Source: Rhizobacter sp.
GTDB taxonomy: Bacteria; Pseudomonadota; Gammaproteobacteria; Burkholderiales; Burkholderiaceae_C
Assembly: GCA_019635355.1 (NCBI GenBank)
Contig: JAHBZQ010000001.1
Coordinates: forward strand, 1,674,001-1,738,000
Length of the DNA: 64,000 bases
Direction: 5' to 3'
Positions 11,258-21,456 of this stretch are shown here, in pieces. A program made the position numbers and the translations under genes. Every line of letters starts with the position of its first letter. Within the stretch, counting starts at the first letter, position 1. The notes under the pieces are model-generated. The model was not told the DNA's origin, did no database searches, and saw only the letters and a list, made by a program, of their open reading frames with translations.

Positions 11258-11614
11258 TCAACCGAGCCGCTCGGAAAAGAGCGCGTCGGAGAACCCGACC
11301 GTCACCTGGCCGTCGGCCCATTCGACCACCGGCCGCTTGATGACGCTCGGCTCGCGCAGCATCAAGGCGCGGGCCGAGGCGGCATCGGTCACCGCCGCCT
11401 GCTGCTCGGGCGGCAACTTCCGCCAGGTCTTGCCTTGCCGGTTCACGAGCTTCTCCCAGCCCACCGCCGGGAGCCACTGCGCAAGGCGTGCTTCGGGCAC
11501 GCCTTGCTTCTTGAAGTCGTGGAAGGTCACCGCCACCTCGCGCGCCGCGAGCCAGGCGCGGGCTTTCTTGACGGTGTCGCAGTTGGGGATGCCGTAGAGG
11601 GTGATCGCATTCAT
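11258..11614 (-). CDS. ArsC/Spx-family reductase (YffB-like)
   Basis: A 118-residue thioredoxin-fold protein of the ArsC family, subgroup YffB. The N-terminus ITLYGIPNCDTVKKARAWL carries a single cysteine at about residue 12, at the position of the catalytic Cys of arsenate reductases. VIKRPVVEW near residue 97 corresponds to the cis-Pro/Arg segment. YffB-type proteins are thought to be glutathione-dependent thiol reductases, and there are no ars resistance genes here, so arsenate reduction is unlikely to be its main job. It overlaps the upstream membrane-protein gene by an ATGA. Confidence 0.88.
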   Translation of the reverse strand: MNAITLYGIPNCDTVKKARAWLAAREVAVTFHDFKKQGVPEARLAQWLPAVGWEKLVNRQGKTWRKLPPEQQAAVTDAASARALMLREPSVIKRPVVEWADGQVTVGFSDALFSERLG

Positions 11615-12186
11615 CGTCGGACTCGATGCTCAGGTTGGGGCTGATTGTGGTCGTTCCGCCGGAGACGCATGTGCCACGCCAACAGAGCCACATTGCAGAC
11701 CACCAGCCCCGCCACGGCGGGCGCCAGATGTTCGAGGAAGCCTTCCGCTTCGAAGACCACACCCGTCCATGACACCTTCGCAATGGCGATGGCATTGACG
11801 ACCACAGCGCCCCAAACGAGCGACCTGCGCCAGAAGGCCAGTGCCAGCGCAGCGAGCATGCCAGGCACCAGCAGTGCGACGGCGACCTTGGGAATGCTCC
11901 ACGGGCTCAGCAGATACGCCCGCTCCGCGGCAAGTGCCGCCAGCACGCCAGGCGGAACGTGCTCAGGCACAGGAAACCAGAACATGCTCGTCAGCAAGGC
12001 GACGAGCGTGGCGATGACCGCAACGAGGTTTCGGCGGTAAGCGAAGTAGCAAAACGGGATGAGAAACAGCGGGCGGATGTACCAGCTGAGAACGTTGTGA
12101 TGTCGGGCCCACGCCCACTCCGCAAAGCCGAGCAACGGTTCCATGCCGTCGACGTCGCAGAGGATGTGTTGGATGGTCGGGCCCAT
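11611..12186 (-). CDS. Multi-pass membrane protein of unknown function
   Basis: A 191-residue protein with about five hydrophobic segments (for example PLFLIPFCYFAYRRNLVAVI, VALLVPGMLAALALAFW, LVWGAVVVNAIAIA and AVAGLVVCNVALLAWHM). The ATG at 12186 (MGPTIQHILCDVDGMEPLL) is preferred because the upstream residues are Arg-rich and overlap the next gene. A short polar N-terminus precedes the first helix. The 3' end overlaps the ArsC-like gene by ATGA, so the two are likely co-translated. I do not recognise the family; codon use looks slightly less GC-biased than its neighbours. Confidence 0.7.
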   Translation of the reverse strand: MGPTIQHILCDVDGMEPLLGFAEWAWARHHNVLSWYIRPLFLIPFCYFAYRRNLVAVIATLVALLTSMFWFPVPEHVPPGVLAALAAERAYLLSPWSIPKVAVALLVPGMLAALALAFWRRSLVWGAVVVNAIAIAKVSWTGVVFEAEGFLEHLAPAVAGLVVCNVALLAWHMRLRRNDHNQPQPEHRVRR

Positions 12187-12193
12187 CGGCCGT

Positions 12194-12688
12194 TTATAGC
12201 CCGTCGCTCGTCTCCCGCGTCTCGCACAGCGGATCGGGGCCATACGAGGTGTCCATCACCTTGCCCTGCGAATCGATGCCCACCTGGAAGTACTGGCAGA
12301 ACGGCGTCTCGTAGCGGTAGGCCCAGACGGTCTGGCGGCGTTCGGCCACGCCCACCATGCGCTGGTCGAACGAGTGGCCGATCAGCGCCTGCACCTCGGC
12401 GCCGGTCATGCCGGGCTGGATGCTGTTGAACTTCGCCTCGGTCAGCACCTGCTCCCAGCGCAGGAGCTTCCCCCCGGCGTCGAAATCGAGCATGTAGGTG
12501 TGGCGCCCGTAGGGGCCGCGCGCGTATTCGAGGCGGCGCCCTCCGTCGGGCTGGGCGAATTCGCCGGTGGGCACCCCGAGTGACTGGCGCACCGCGTCCA
12601 CCGACGTGCCAGGAGCGATCGACCGCGGCCCGTAGCTGGTGCAGGCCGCGAGGGCCAGGAGGCCGGCGGCGGCGAAGAGGGTTTTCAT
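12194..12688 (-). CDS. SmpA/OmlA (BamE)-like lipoprotein
   Basis: A 164-residue putative lipoprotein: MKTLFAAAGLLALAAC is a signal peptide with lipobox LAAC, giving a lipidated Cys at residue 16. The mature part contains two short segments of BamE/SmpA type: GTSVDAVRQSLGVPTGEF and, later, IQPGMTGAEVQALIGHSF. These suggest a duplicated alpha-beta-beta fold. BamE itself is shorter and assists beta-barrel assembly; this paralogue's role is unknown. The start at 12688 was set by the signal peptide. It is 7 bases upstream of the membrane-protein gene on the same strand, so an operon of three genes is possible. Confidence 0.78.
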   Translation of the reverse strand: MKTLFAAAGLLALAACTSYGPRSIAPGTSVDAVRQSLGVPTGEFAQPDGGRRLEYARGPYGRHTYMLDFDAGGKLLRWEQVLTEAKFNSIQPGMTGAEVQALIGHSFDQRMVGVAERRQTVWAYRYETPFCQYFQVGIDSQGKVMDTSYGPDPLCETRETSDGL

Positions 12689-12743
12689 GGCAAGCCTTTC
12701 GCTGCGGCATCCATGCCGCAGGCCCACCATCGTAGAAAGCGCA

Positions 12744-12761
12744 CGCCACCCCCGCGTGGCG
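12744..12761 (-). terminator. Hairpin downstream of the chemoreceptor gene
   Basis: CGCCAC and GTGGCG separated by 6 bases form a GC-rich stem 18 bases beyond the chemoreceptor stop codon. On the minus strand it is followed by TGCGCTTTCTA, a poor T-run, so termination efficiency is uncertain. Confidence 0.35.
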
Positions 12762-12778
12762 CAGGGTGTTTCGTAGGC

Positions 12779-14377
12779 TCAGATCACCGCTTTTTCAGCC
12801 GTCTTGTTGAACGACGCCGCATCGGCCGCCGAGAGCTTGAAGACACTCATCGCCTCGGCCATGCGCGCCGCCTGCTCGCGCAGGTGCTCGGCCGACGCGG
12901 TGCTCTGCTCCACCAGCGCCGCGTTCTGCTGCGTCATGTGGTCGAGGGTGGTCACGGCCTGGTTGATCTGGTCGATGCCCGACGACTGCTCGTGCGAGGC
13001 ACCGGCGATGTGGTTCACCAGTTCGTTCACGCGGCGCACCTGGGCCACCACGTCGTTGATGGTGCTGCCGGCCGCGTTGACGAGCTTGGCGCCGGTGTCG
13101 ATCTTGTCGACGCTCTCGGAGATGAGCGCGCGGATCTCCTTGGCCGACTGCGCGCTGCGCTGCGCGAGGCTGCGCACTTCGCTGGCCACCACGGCGAAGC
13201 CGCGGCCCTGCTCGCCCGCGCGTGCCGCTTCCACCGCGGCGTTGAGCGCGAGGATGTTGGTCTGGAAGGCGATGCTGTCGATCACGCCGATGATGTCGGC
13301 GATCTGCTTGCTGGAGCGCGAGATGCCGTCCATCGTGGCCACCACCTCGCCCACTGCGGAGCCGCCCGTCTCGGCCGCGCGGCTCGCGCCGGCCGCCACG
13401 TCGCTGGCCTGGCGGGCCACGTCGGAGTTGTTGCGCACGGTGGCGTTCATCTCCTCCATCGACGATGCGGTCTCCTGCAGGTTGCTCGCCTGGCTCTCGG
13501 TGCGGGCCGAGAGGTCTTGCGTGCCCGAGGCGATCTCGGCGGTGGCGCGCGTCATGAGGCCGATGCCTTCGCGCACGTCGCTCACGGTGGCACGCAGGTT
13601 GATGTTCATCTGCGTGAGCGCGCGCAGCACGGCGCCGATCTCGTCGCTGCGGTTGCTCGAGACCTGCGCGGTGAGGTCTCCGGCGGCGATGCGGCTCGCC
13701 AGGCTCACAGTGCTGCGCAGCGGCTTCACGATCGAATGGAAGAGATAGGCCCCCACCGCGCCGGTGGCGGCGATCACCACGCCGAGGCTGGCCCAGAACG
13801 CCCACGACGCCGGGTTCACCCCATCGGCCCACAGGGCGCCGAAGATCGCCAGGTCGAGCGCTGCGAGGGCGCCCCACAGGCGTGCCTTCAGGCCCATCTC
13901 GCGCACCCACAGGCCGAGCTTGCCGATGAGGTTGCTGCGGTAGACGCGGCCGTGGCGCAGGTTCAGGTCTTTGTGCTGGCCGTCGAGCATGCGCTTGTAG
14001 AGCGGCTCGATGGCGGCCACCTCGCCCGGGCCAGGCTTGCTGTGCACCATCAGGCTGCCCATGAACTTGCCCTCGTGGAAGATGGGCGCGAGGTTCAGGC
14101 GCAGCCAGTAGTGCTCGCCGGTCTTGCGGCGGTTCTTGATGATGCCCGTCCAGGGCTGGCGGGTCAGGCGCATCGTGGCGCCCATGTCCTTGAGGATCTG
14201 CGGCGGGTTGGCGGGGTGCATCATCAGCGCCGCCTTGGTGCCCTTGAGCTCGCTCCAGTCGTAGCCGCTCGCCTTGCAGTAGGCGGGGTTGGCATACACG
14301 ATGTTGCTGGCCTGGTCACCCACGAGGACGAGCAGGTCGCCATCGTCGATCACATACTCCGTTGGCATGTGGCTCAT
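12779..14377 (-). CDS. PAS-HAMP methyl-accepting chemotaxis protein (Aer-like)
   Basis: A 532-residue energy or redox taxis receptor. An N-terminal PAS domain (about 10-110; NIVYANPAYCKASGYDWSEL and GTKAALMMHP) has no preceding transmembrane helix, as in Aer. Two closely spaced membrane helices follow at about 160-205, then a HAMP linker (residues ~210-260, FHSIVKPLRSTVSLASRIAA). The cytoplasmic signalling domain has the canonical hairpin NILALNAAVEAARAGEQGRG. The ATG at 14377 (MSHMPTEY) follows GGAGAG. Its signals go to CheA/CheW, which are not encoded nearby. A sigma-28-like promoter is proposed at 14485-14511. Confidence 0.93.
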   Translation of the reverse strand: MSHMPTEYVIDDGDLLVLVGDQASNIVYANPAYCKASGYDWSELKGTKAALMMHPANPPQILKDMGATMRLTRQPWTGIIKNRRKTGEHYWLRLNLAPIFHEGKFMGSLMVHSKPGPGEVAAIEPLYKRMLDGQHKDLNLRHGRVYRSNLIGKLGLWVREMGLKARLWGALAALDLAIFGALWADGVNPASWAFWASLGVVIAATGAVGAYLFHSIVKPLRSTVSLASRIAAGDLTAQVSSNRSDEIGAVLRALTQMNINLRATVSDVREGIGLMTRATAEIASGTQDLSARTESQASNLQETASSMEEMNATVRNNSDVARQASDVAAGASRAAETGGSAVGEVVATMDGISRSSKQIADIIGVIDSIAFQTNILALNAAVEAARAGEQGRGFAVVASEVRSLAQRSAQSAKEIRALISESVDKIDTGAKLVNAAGSTINDVVAQVRRVNELVNHIAGASHEQSSGIDQINQAVTTLDHMTQQNAALVEQSTASAEHLREQAARMAEAMSVFKLSAADAASFNKTAEKAVI

Positions 14378-14725
14378 GTTTGTCTCTCCGGTTTCACCGC
14401 TGTTGTGATGTTCTGAAACCCCCTGCTTTGGCACGCGCGTGCGCAAATGAAGCGCAAGAGTCCGACGCGCGGCCCGCATCGGCAATGTCGGCCACCCACT
14501 CGCCGACTTGAACGCAGACGCTCACCGTTTGTTGCAGAAGCCACGGTATCGGTCTGCCCCCCCGAGCAAGCGCCGAACAGGGCGTGAAAAACACCACTGT
14601 TCCGCGCCTGTCGCCCGCGGGTTTACCGCCCAGAACGTCGGCGCCGGTCATCACCGCCCGGGGGCCGTCACAGGAACGGGCCTTGCCGATTGCATGCACC
14701 TCCACTCCCCTCACAAGAAGGTCGC
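14378..14725. other. Divergent intergenic region between chemoreceptor and catalase genes
   Basis: 348 bases without a supportable gene. It contains the sigma-28-like site on the minus strand and, just before katE, an AAGAAGG ribosome site. I see no clear OxyR or RpoS box that I could defend. Confidence 0.6.
14485..14511 (-). promoter_or_regulatory. Sigma-28 (FliA)-like promoter for the chemoreceptor
   Basis: On the minus strand: TCAAGTCG, 11 bases, then GCCGACAT. Compared with the FliA consensus TAAAGTTT-N11-GCCGATAA this matches 5 of 8 and 6 of 8 positions with the exact spacing. It lies about 100 bases upstream of the chemoreceptor start, which is the class of gene FliA controls. No experimental support. 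Confidence 0.4.
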
Positions 14726-17226
<2,501 letters not shown>

Positions 17227-17227
<1 letters not shown>

Positions 17228-17254
17228 CCCTCAGGCCCGCTGCGGCTTGAGGGT
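17227..17254 (+). terminator. Hairpin terminator after katE
   Basis: ACCCTCAGGCC, a 6-base loop, then GGCTTGAGGGT: an 11-bp stem with one G-T pair that starts at the last base of the katE stop codon. No T-tract follows, so it may act with Rho or as a 3' stabiliser. It also closes the small remnant reading frame on the opposite strand. Confidence 0.5.
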
Positions 17255-17296
17255 GCAGAGGTTGAAGGTGGCAATGCTCAGCGCTCTCAGGTTCAT
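17231..17296 (-). pseudogene. Possible 5' remnant of an endonuclease/exonuclease/phosphatase-family gene
   Basis: A 21-codon frame, MNLRALSIATFNLCTLKPQR then Ala and stop, has a GAAGG ribosome site upstream. The segment LRALSIATFNLCTL looks like the first beta strand of endonuclease/exonuclease/phosphatase proteins (pattern ATFN plus NL), and nothing recognisable follows because the frame ends inside the katE hairpin. It could be the leftover start of a gene deleted when katE or the MFS gene came to lie here, or a chance match. Confidence 0.3.
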
Positions 17297-17393
17297 GGCA
17301 GCCTTCGTGCGGTGGGCTTGGAATGAGGGGCACAGCAGGCGACGCATGTGACAGGCCGGCCATCCCTGCTCCTCTATATTCGGCCGGCCCTCC

Positions 17394-18560
17394 ATGAAGA
17401 AGCCGTTCGTCATCACCCTGCTCGGCATCGCCCAGACCCTCGCCTGGGCCTCGTCGTACTACATCGCCGCGCTGCTCGCCGCGCCCATCGCACGCGAACT
17501 GGGGCTGAGCGTGCCGACGGTGTTCCTCGCGTTCTCGCTGGCGCTGGTGGTGTCGGCCTTCGTGGGGCCCTGGGCCGGGCGCACCATCGACCGCCACGGC
17601 GGCCGGCTGCTGCTGATGGGCACCAACCTCGTGTTTGCCGCGGGCCTGGCGGCCCTGGGGCTGGCGCAGGGCCCCTGGACGCTCTTTGCCGCCTGGGTGG
17701 TGCTCGGCCTCGCGATGGGCACGGGGCTCTACGAAGCCGCCTTCGCCACGCTCGTGCGCCTGTACGGGCACGACTCGCGCGGGGCGATCACGGGCATCAC
17801 GCTCTTCGCCGGTTTTGCGAGCACGGTGGGCTGGCCGCTCACCGCCTGGATGGAAACGACCTACGGCTGGCGCGGTGCGTGTTTCGGCTGGGCGGCCCTG
17901 CACCTGGTGCTGGGCCTGCCGCTCAACGCGGCCCTGCCCAAGGTGGGGACCGTGACCCCGGCCGTGGCAGCCCCTGCGCCAACCGCGGTGGCGCAGGAGG
18001 AGGTCGAGCCCCAGCACCCAGTGCTCGTGAGCGCGGTGCTGTCGTTCGTGTTCGCGGTCGCGTGGTTCACCAGCACCGCGATGGCGGCGCACCTGCCGCG
18101 GCTCATGCAGGCGCTGGGGGCGAGCCTCGCAGTGGCCGTCGCCGTGGGCGCGCTGGTGGGGCCCGCGCAGGTGGCCGGGCGGCTGCTGGAGTTCGGCGTG
18201 CTGCGGCGGGTGCACCCGCTGCTGTCGGCGCGGCTGGCCAACCTCGCCCACCCGATCGGCGCGGTGGTGCTGCTCTTCGCAGGGCCGGCACTCGCGCCGC
18301 TGTTTGCGGTGCTGCACGGCGCGGGCAACGGCATCCTCACCATTGCCAAGGGCACGCTGCCGCTGGTGTTCTTCGGGCCGCAGGGCTACGGCGCACGGCA
18401 GGGCTGGCTGATGCTGCCGGGGCGTGTGGCACAGGCCTTCGCACCGTTTGCCTTCGGCCTTGCGCTCGACCATTGGGGCGCCGCGAGCCTGTGGCTGTCG
18501 ACGGCACTCGGGCTCCTGGCCTTTGCGGCGCTGATGCTGCTGAGGGCGGGCCGGCGCTGA
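17394..18560 (+). CDS. MFS transporter
   Basis: A 388-residue major facilitator superfamily permease with about 12 hydrophobic helices. It has a family loop-2/3 motif (GPWAGRTIDRHGGRLLLMG, after the second helix) and a GWRGACFGWAALH segment near helix 6, in the style of the small MFS subgroup of this length. Substrate cannot be told from sequence. The start is the ATG at 17394 (MKKPFVITLLGIAQTLAW). It stands alone between the catalase and the photolyase genes, with a hairpin after its stop. Confidence 0.88.
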   Translation: MKKPFVITLLGIAQTLAWASSYYIAALLAAPIARELGLSVPTVFLAFSLALVVSAFVGPWAGRTIDRHGGRLLLMGTNLVFAAGLAALGLAQGPWTLFAAWVVLGLAMGTGLYEAAFATLVRLYGHDSRGAITGITLFAGFASTVGWPLTAWMETTYGWRGACFGWAALHLVLGLPLNAALPKVGTVTPAVAAPAPTAVAQEEVEPQHPVLVSAVLSFVFAVAWFTSTAMAAHLPRLMQALGASLAVAVAVGALVGPAQVAGRLLEFGVLRRVHPLLSARLANLAHPIGAVVLLFAGPALAPLFAVLHGAGNGILTIAKGTLPLVFFGPQGYGARQGWLMLPGRVAQAFAPFAFGLALDHWGAASLWLSTALGLLAFAALMLLRAGRR

Positions 18561-18569
18561 GAAGCGAAA

Positions 18570-18589
18570 CGCCCCGCGTCAGAGGGGCG
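18570..18589 (+). terminator. Hairpin after the MFS gene
   Basis: CGCCCC, 8-base loop, GGGGCG, preceded by GAAA and lying 10 bases after the MFS stop. It sits between two convergent genes and may serve both. Confidence 0.4.
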
Positions 18590-18678
18590 GGCGATGCGGC
18601 GCACTGCGCGTGAGGATCGACGGTCCGCATCGCCGCGAACTTCCGCAGATTTTGCGAAGCCGGCAGATGCAGGCCGCG

Positions 18679-20220
18679 CTAGGAAACCGCACAAGTGCGA
18701 ATCGCCTCGGCCCGCTGCCGCACCGAGGCACGGTCGGCTTCACTCAGCCGCGCGAGGTTCTTGAGCTGCATGGCCATGCGTGGGTTGCCGGCGAGCCGCT
18801 GCTCGTGGCGCATGAGAAAGTCCCAGTACAGCGTGGTGTAGGGGCAGGCACGCTCGCCGACGCGCTGCGCCGGGTCGTAGCGACAGCCCGCGCAGCTGTT
18901 GCCCATGCGCTGGATGTACTTGCCGGTGGCGACGTAGGGCTTGCTGGCCATCAGGCCACCGTCGCCGTACTGGCTCATGCCCAGCGTGTTGGGCAGCTCC
19001 ACCCACTCGACCGCATCCACGTAGACCGACAGGTACCACGCATGCACCTGCTGGGGCCGCACCCCCAGCAGCAGCGTGAACAAGCCGATCACCATCAGGC
19101 GCTGGATGTGGTGGGCGTAGCCCTGCGCGAGGGTCTGCGTGAGGGCGTCGCGCAAGCAGGCCATGTCGGTGTCGCCCGTCCAGTACCACGCGGGCAGGTC
19201 GTGGAGGGCCTCGAGCGCATTGCGTTCGAGGTAGCCGGGCATCTGGGTCCAGTAGATGCCACGCACGTACTCACGCCACCCGAGGATCTGCCGGACGAAA
19301 CCTTCGGTACTTTCGAGTGGAACGTGGCCCGCCCGGTACGCCGCCTCGGCAGCGTGCACGACTTCGCGCGCCGTCAGCAGCTTGAGGTTGAGCGAGGACG
19401 AAAGCTGCGAGTGGTAGAGCCACGGCTCGCCCGGCCACATCGCGTCCTCGTAGCGACCGAATAGCGGGAGCCGCTGCTCGATGAAGGTCTGCAAGGCCGA
19501 CAAGGCTTGCGCACGCGTCACCGGCCACGCGAAGCTGGCGAGCGTGCCGGGGTGCTGCGCGAAGCGGGTCTCGACCAGTGCGAGCACCTCGCGTGTGGTC
19601 GCGTCGGGCGCGAAGGCCGCGCGCGCAGGCACGGGGCCCGGGCCTTCGGGGCCGAAGGCCTCGCGGTTGTCAGCGTCGAAGTTCCACCGCCCACCGACGG
19701 GCTGGCCCTCCTGCATCAGGACTCCGTGGCGCTGCCGCAGCTCACGGTAGAAGTACTCGAGCCGCAAGGCTTTGCGCTTCTTCGCGTGGGCGGCGAACTC
19801 ACGCACGGTGGTGAAGAAGTGGCGGTCTTCACGGATCTCGAGCGCGAGGCCGGCGCGCTCGACCACGGCCTTCAGGGACTGCCACACCCGCCAGTCGCCC
19901 GGGGCCGTCATCACCACACGCTGCGGGCCGAGCGTGGTGAGTGACGCCTGAAGCTCGGCCGCGAGCGTGCCCAGGTTGCCGGTGTCGTCGAGCCGACGGT
20001 AATGAAGGGTGCGGCCGGTGGCCCGCAGTGCGTCGGCGAAGTGCCGCATCGCGGAGAGGAAGAGCGCGATGCGTTGCTTGCTCGACCAGACGTGGGTCGA
20101 CTCCTCGGCGACCTCGGCCATCCACACCGCATCCTGCGCGGGGTCGAAGCCATCGAAGGCGGCCGCGTCGAGGTCGAGTTGGTCACCGAGCACGAGGACG
20201 AGCGCACGCAGGCCACTCAT
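18679..20220 (-). CDS. Fe-S bacterial cryptochrome/(6-4) photolyase family protein
   Basis: A 513-residue flavoprotein of the FeS-BCP group (PhrB/CryB), which repairs (6-4) photoproducts with blue light or acts as a photoreceptor. The N-terminal domain starts LRALVLVLGDQLDLDAAAF, typical of this group. The C-terminal catalytic domain has YHSQLSSSLNLKLLTAREVV, GWREYVRGIYW and SQYGDGGLMASKPY. Four cysteines likely to hold the [4Fe-4S] cluster are present: DMACLRD, then GNSCAGC and ERACPY. The start at ATG 20220 overlaps the upstream DUF2256 gene by ATGA. No classical CPD-photolyase features are seen. Confidence 0.93.
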   Translation of the reverse strand: MSGLRALVLVLGDQLDLDAAAFDGFDPAQDAVWMAEVAEESTHVWSSKQRIALFLSAMRHFADALRATGRTLHYRRLDDTGNLGTLAAELQASLTTLGPQRVVMTAPGDWRVWQSLKAVVERAGLALEIREDRHFFTTVREFAAHAKKRKALRLEYFYRELRQRHGVLMQEGQPVGGRWNFDADNREAFGPEGPGPVPARAAFAPDATTREVLALVETRFAQHPGTLASFAWPVTRAQALSALQTFIEQRLPLFGRYEDAMWPGEPWLYHSQLSSSLNLKLLTAREVVHAAEAAYRAGHVPLESTEGFVRQILGWREYVRGIYWTQMPGYLERNALEALHDLPAWYWTGDTDMACLRDALTQTLAQGYAHHIQRLMVIGLFTLLLGVRPQQVHAWYLSVYVDAVEWVELPNTLGMSQYGDGGLMASKPYVATGKYIQRMGNSCAGCRYDPAQRVGERACPYTTLYWDFLMRHEQRLAGNPRMAMQLKNLARLSEADRASVRQRAEAIRTCAVS

Positions 20221-20393
20221 GCGCCCGCTCCGGGGCCACGCGACTTGCGGCAGGCGTCGGAGCAGAACTTCACCTCGTCCCAGCTGCGAGCCCAGCGCTT
20301 GCGCCACGTCATCGCGCGGCCACAGGCCAGGCAAGGTTTGCCGGGCAAGGATTGTTTGTTGCCCTTGAACGGGGGTGATGGGTCGCGCTTCAC
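20217..20393 (-). CDS. DUF2256 zinc-ribbon-like small protein
   Basis: A 58-residue protein with two CxxC-type pairs: PGKPCLACGR and KFCSDACRKSR, plus MTWRKRWARSWDEV between them. This is the pattern of DUF2256, a short metal-binding protein that habitually accompanies this photolyase/cryptochrome class. The start is taken at GTG 20393 (VKRDPSPPF), and the stop overlaps the photolyase start (ATGA). Its job is unknown; assembly of or partnership with the Fe-S photolyase is a reasonable inference. Confidence 0.85.
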   Translation of the reverse strand: MKRDPSPPFKGNKQSLPGKPCLACGRAMTWRKRWARSWDEVKFCSDACRKSRGPGAGA

Positions 20394-20439
20394 GTCGGTT
20401 CTTCCTGCAGGAGTTCGCACGATAAGCGAGCGGGCCGTG

Positions 20440-21384
20440 TCAATCCGGCCGCGCTCGAACGCGCAGCCGATTGCGCAGATCGTCGACGAACGTCCTCGCC
20501 GGCGGAGAGAGCGCGCGGTCTTGTCGCCACACCAGGTACCAGCGGCCCCGCAGCGGAAAGCCGGCCACCGGGAGGATCGTGAGGCCCTCCGACCTCGGAT
20601 CGGACGCCAAGGCGTGGCGCGACAGCACCGCGAGGCCCAGGCCGGCGCGCACCGCATGCTTGATGGCTTCGTTGCTGCCGAGCGCCATGCGCGGCTCCCA
20701 CGCGAGGCCTCTGTGCGCAAACGCCTCCTCCGCCGTGGCGCGGGTACCGGAACCCGACTCGCGTGCGAGCAAGGGCTCTGCAACGAGGTCTGACAGCTTC
20801 AGCCGTCGGCGTCGCGCGAGCGGGTGGTCGCTCGGCGCGATCACCACCAGCGGGTTCTCCAGGAAGGGCCAGCGCGCAAGCGGCAGATGCTCCGGCGGGC
20901 GCATCATGGCGGCCAGTTCGTCATCTCCGCGCTCCAGCCGCGCCACGACGGCGGCGCGGTTCTCCACCGCGAGTTCGATCTGGATGCCAGGGTACTCGCG
21001 CGCGAATGGGCCGAGCAGGTCGGGCAGGAAGTATTCGGTGGTCGTCACGGCCGCGATGCGCAGACGCCCACGTTTCAGGCCTTGCAGGGCGGCGGCGTCG
21101 TCTTCGAATTCCTGCCAGATGGCGCCCATCGCACGCACCGCCTCGGCCAGGCGCTGGCCGATGGCCGTGGGCACAAGGCCCCTTCCGCGCGGCTCGAAGA
21201 GCACGAGGCCGAGCGCCGCGGACAGCTCCTTGAGCTGCGTGGAGACCGTGGGCTGCGCCAGATGAAGCGACTGCGCCGCACGCACCACACCGCCCAGCCG
21301 CACCACCGCCTCGAGGCTGCGAAGCTGCACCAGGCTGGCGCGGGGAGCTTGTCGAAGGCCGGGGGGCGTTCCTTGTTTCATCAT
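20440..21384 (-). CDS. LysR-family transcriptional regulator
   Basis: A 314-residue LTTR: N-terminal winged HTH (LVQLRSLEAVVRLGGVVRAA, then QSLHLAQPTVSTQLKELSA), followed by a two-lobe effector domain (for example GRLRIAAVTTTEYFLPDLLG). The subgroup resembles CbbR/CysB-like regulators that sense small metabolites. It is divergent from the SbtA-type bicarbonate permease gene, which is therefore its probable target. The start is ATG 21384 (an in-frame ATG at 21411 exists); the proposed operator lies between the two genes. Confidence 0.92.
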   Translation of the reverse strand: MMKQGTPPGLRQAPRASLVQLRSLEAVVRLGGVVRAAQSLHLAQPTVSTQLKELSAALGLVLFEPRGRGLVPTAIGQRLAEAVRAMGAIWQEFEDDAAALQGLKRGRLRIAAVTTTEYFLPDLLGPFAREYPGIQIELAVENRAAVVARLERGDDELAAMMRPPEHLPLARWPFLENPLVVIAPSDHPLARRRRLKLSDLVAEPLLARESGSGTRATAEEAFAHRGLAWEPRMALGSNEAIKHAVRAGLGLAVLSRHALASDPRSEGLTILPVAGFPLRGRWYLVWRQDRALSPPARTFVDDLRNRLRVRARPD

Positions 21385-21392
21385 GTTTTCCG

Positions 21393-21411
21393 ATGTTTTG
21401 CATCCGAACAT
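21393..21411. promoter_or_regulatory. Putative LysR-type operator
   Basis: ATGTT-N9-AACAT, an interrupted dyad of LTTR type, 9 bases upstream of the regulator's start codon. A second ATGTTTTCCG copy of the left half-site occurs at 21383-21392. The location in the divergent promoter region is that expected for an autoregulatory and activation site. Confidence 0.45.
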
Positions 21412-21456
21412 ATCACTTGTCGGTGAAGACGGGTTCACCGAGCATTCGGCCCCACC

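Noticed and set aside
11258..11614. ArsC-like gene interpreted as part of an arsenic-resistance operon
   Set aside because: No arsR, arsB or acr3 nearby and sequence is of the YffB type.
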